From Rhodoferax sp. (GTDB taxonomy: Bacteria; Pseudomonadota; Gammaproteobacteria; Burkholderiales; Burkholderiaceae_C), in contig JAKFXU010000432.1 in the NCBI GenBank assembly GCA_021731215.1, forward strand, positions 1 to 6,983: DNA of 6,983 nt, written 5' to 3'. A program made the translations under genes and the position numbers. Positions 6,405 through 6,983 of this stretch are shown one piece after another (within the stretch, counting starts at the first letter, position 1; the number at the start of each line of letters is the position of its first letter). The notes under the pieces are model-generated. The model was not told the origin of the DNA, searched no databases, and saw only the letters and a list, made by a program, of their open reading frames with translations.

Positions 6405-6983
6405 ATGTCCAACCCCGTTTTTTGCAAGCTGTCTGGTCTGACCCGTCGGGTCTTGCTGGGCGTGGCCCTGCCCTTGTTGGCCAGCAGCGCGTTGGCGCAA
6501 GCCTGGCCCAGCAAGCCGATCAAGCTGATCGTTCCGTTCCCGGCCGGTGGCCCCACCGACACCGCCTCGCGCATCCTCAGCCAGAAGCTGGCCGAGCGCC
6601 TGAAGCAGCCGGTGATCGTGGAGAACAGGGCCGGAGCATCGGGCTCGATTGCGGCCGCGCAAGTGGCCCAGTCGGCCCCGGACGGCTACACCTTTATGAT
6701 GCTGGCCACGCCCACCCTGCTCGCGCCGCACCTGTACAAAAAAGTGAGCTACGACAGCGTGAAGGACTTCACCCCGGTCGCCACGATCTACGACCTGCCG
6801 ATCGTGGTGGTGGTCAACCCGGCGTTGATGCCCAGCGTGACGGACGTGCAAAAGCTCATCACCCATGCCAAGGCACAACCGGGCCGCCTCAACTACACCA
6901 GTTCAGGCGTCGGCAGTTTCGGTCACCTGAGCATGGAATTGCTCAAGCAGCTGGGCCATTTTGAAATGCAGCACGTGCCCTAC
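6405..6983 (+). CDS. Bug/TctC-family periplasmic solute-binding receptor, N-terminal 193 residues (3' end outside window)
   Basis: Frame open from ATG 6405 to the right edge with no stop; family members are about 320-330 residues, so roughly 60% is present. Residues 1-31 form a signal peptide: basic K8 and R14-R15, hydrophobic VLLGVALPLLASSA, and an ALA cleavage site after residue 31. The TRRVLLG sequence (13-19) resembles a twin-arginine motif but also fits an ordinary Sec signal. The mature protein opens WPSKPIKLIVPFPAGGPTDT (34-53), with the family ligand loop AGGPTDT, then ENRAGASGS (73-81) and PDGYTFM (92-98). These receptors bind carboxylates or other small acids in the periplasm for tripartite tricarboxylate transporters, or act as orphan receptors. 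No TctA/TctB membrane genes are visible. Its position after the CoA-transferase suggests that the ligand is the acid the operon degrades; AdpC of R. palustris, an adipate-binding member, is a precedent. Ligand identity cannot be read from sequence. Confidence 0.92.
   Translation, partial: MSNPVFCKLSGLTRRVLLGVALPLLASSALAQAWPSKPIKLIVPFPAGGPTDTASRILSQKLAERLKQPVIVENRAGASGSIAAAQVAQSAPDGYTFMMLATPTLLAPHLYKKVSYDSVKDFTPVATIYDLPIVVVVNPALMPSVTDVQKLITHAKAQPGRLNYTSSGVGSFGHLSMELLKQLGHFEMQHVPY

Noticed and set aside
6383..6964. Open + strand frame overlapping the Bug receptor in another phase
   Set aside because: The frame from ATG 6405 has a Shine-Dalgarno, signal peptide and Bug motifs; the alternative frame has none of these. 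The minus-strand frame at 6333-6878 is rejected for the same reason.

Overview
The window is a high-GC, densely packed stretch of a catabolic operon from a betaproteobacterium, most likely Burkholderiales (Comamonadaceae-like). The reasons are the GC-rich codon usage, the protein sequence style, and a Bug-type (TctC family) periplasmic receptor placed next to CoA-ester metabolism genes, which is typical of that group. All genes run on the + strand. There are no RNA genes, insertion sequences, CRISPR arrays or phage genes.

Layout: (1) positions 3-1400, the C-terminal two thirds of a trifunctional-type enoyl-CoA hydratase/3-hydroxyacyl-CoA dehydrogenase, whose start lies upstream of the window; (2) 1425-2606, a thiolase; (3) 2626-3822 and (4) 3839-4972, two adjacent acyl-CoA dehydrogenase genes that look like the large and small subunits of one heteromeric enzyme of the pimeloyl-CoA dehydrogenase (PimC/PimD) type; (5) 4977-5150, a short decayed remnant of an enoyl-CoA hydratase gene; (6) 5147-6355, a family III (CaiB/BaiF) CoA-transferase resembling succinyl-CoA:glutarate CoA-transferase (SUGCT); (7) 6405-6983, the first 193 codons of a Bug/TctC periplasmic solute receptor, which runs off the end of the window.

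Working together, the genes encode one beta-oxidation cycle for CoA esters, probably of medium-chain dicarboxylic acids (pimelate, adipate, glutarate range). The receptor would capture an acid in the periplasm. The CoA-transferase would activate it, probably at the expense of succinyl-CoA. The PimCD-like dehydrogenase would introduce the 2,3 double bond, the fused hydratase/dehydrogenase would hydrate and oxidise, and the thiolase would release acetyl-CoA. The order dehydrogenase fusion - thiolase - large subunit - small subunit matches the pimF-B-C-D part of the Rhodopseudomonas palustris pimFABCDE operon. The ligase gene (pimA) is absent from its usual place and the free-standing hydratase (pimE position) survives only as a scar. 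The substrate is inferred from gene content and is not shown by the sequence.

No undescribed system was found. The points most worth a second look are the hydratase scar, the split of active-site and FAD-binding residues between the two acyl-CoA dehydrogenases, and the SUGCT-like CoA-transferase sitting immediately downstream of the scar.
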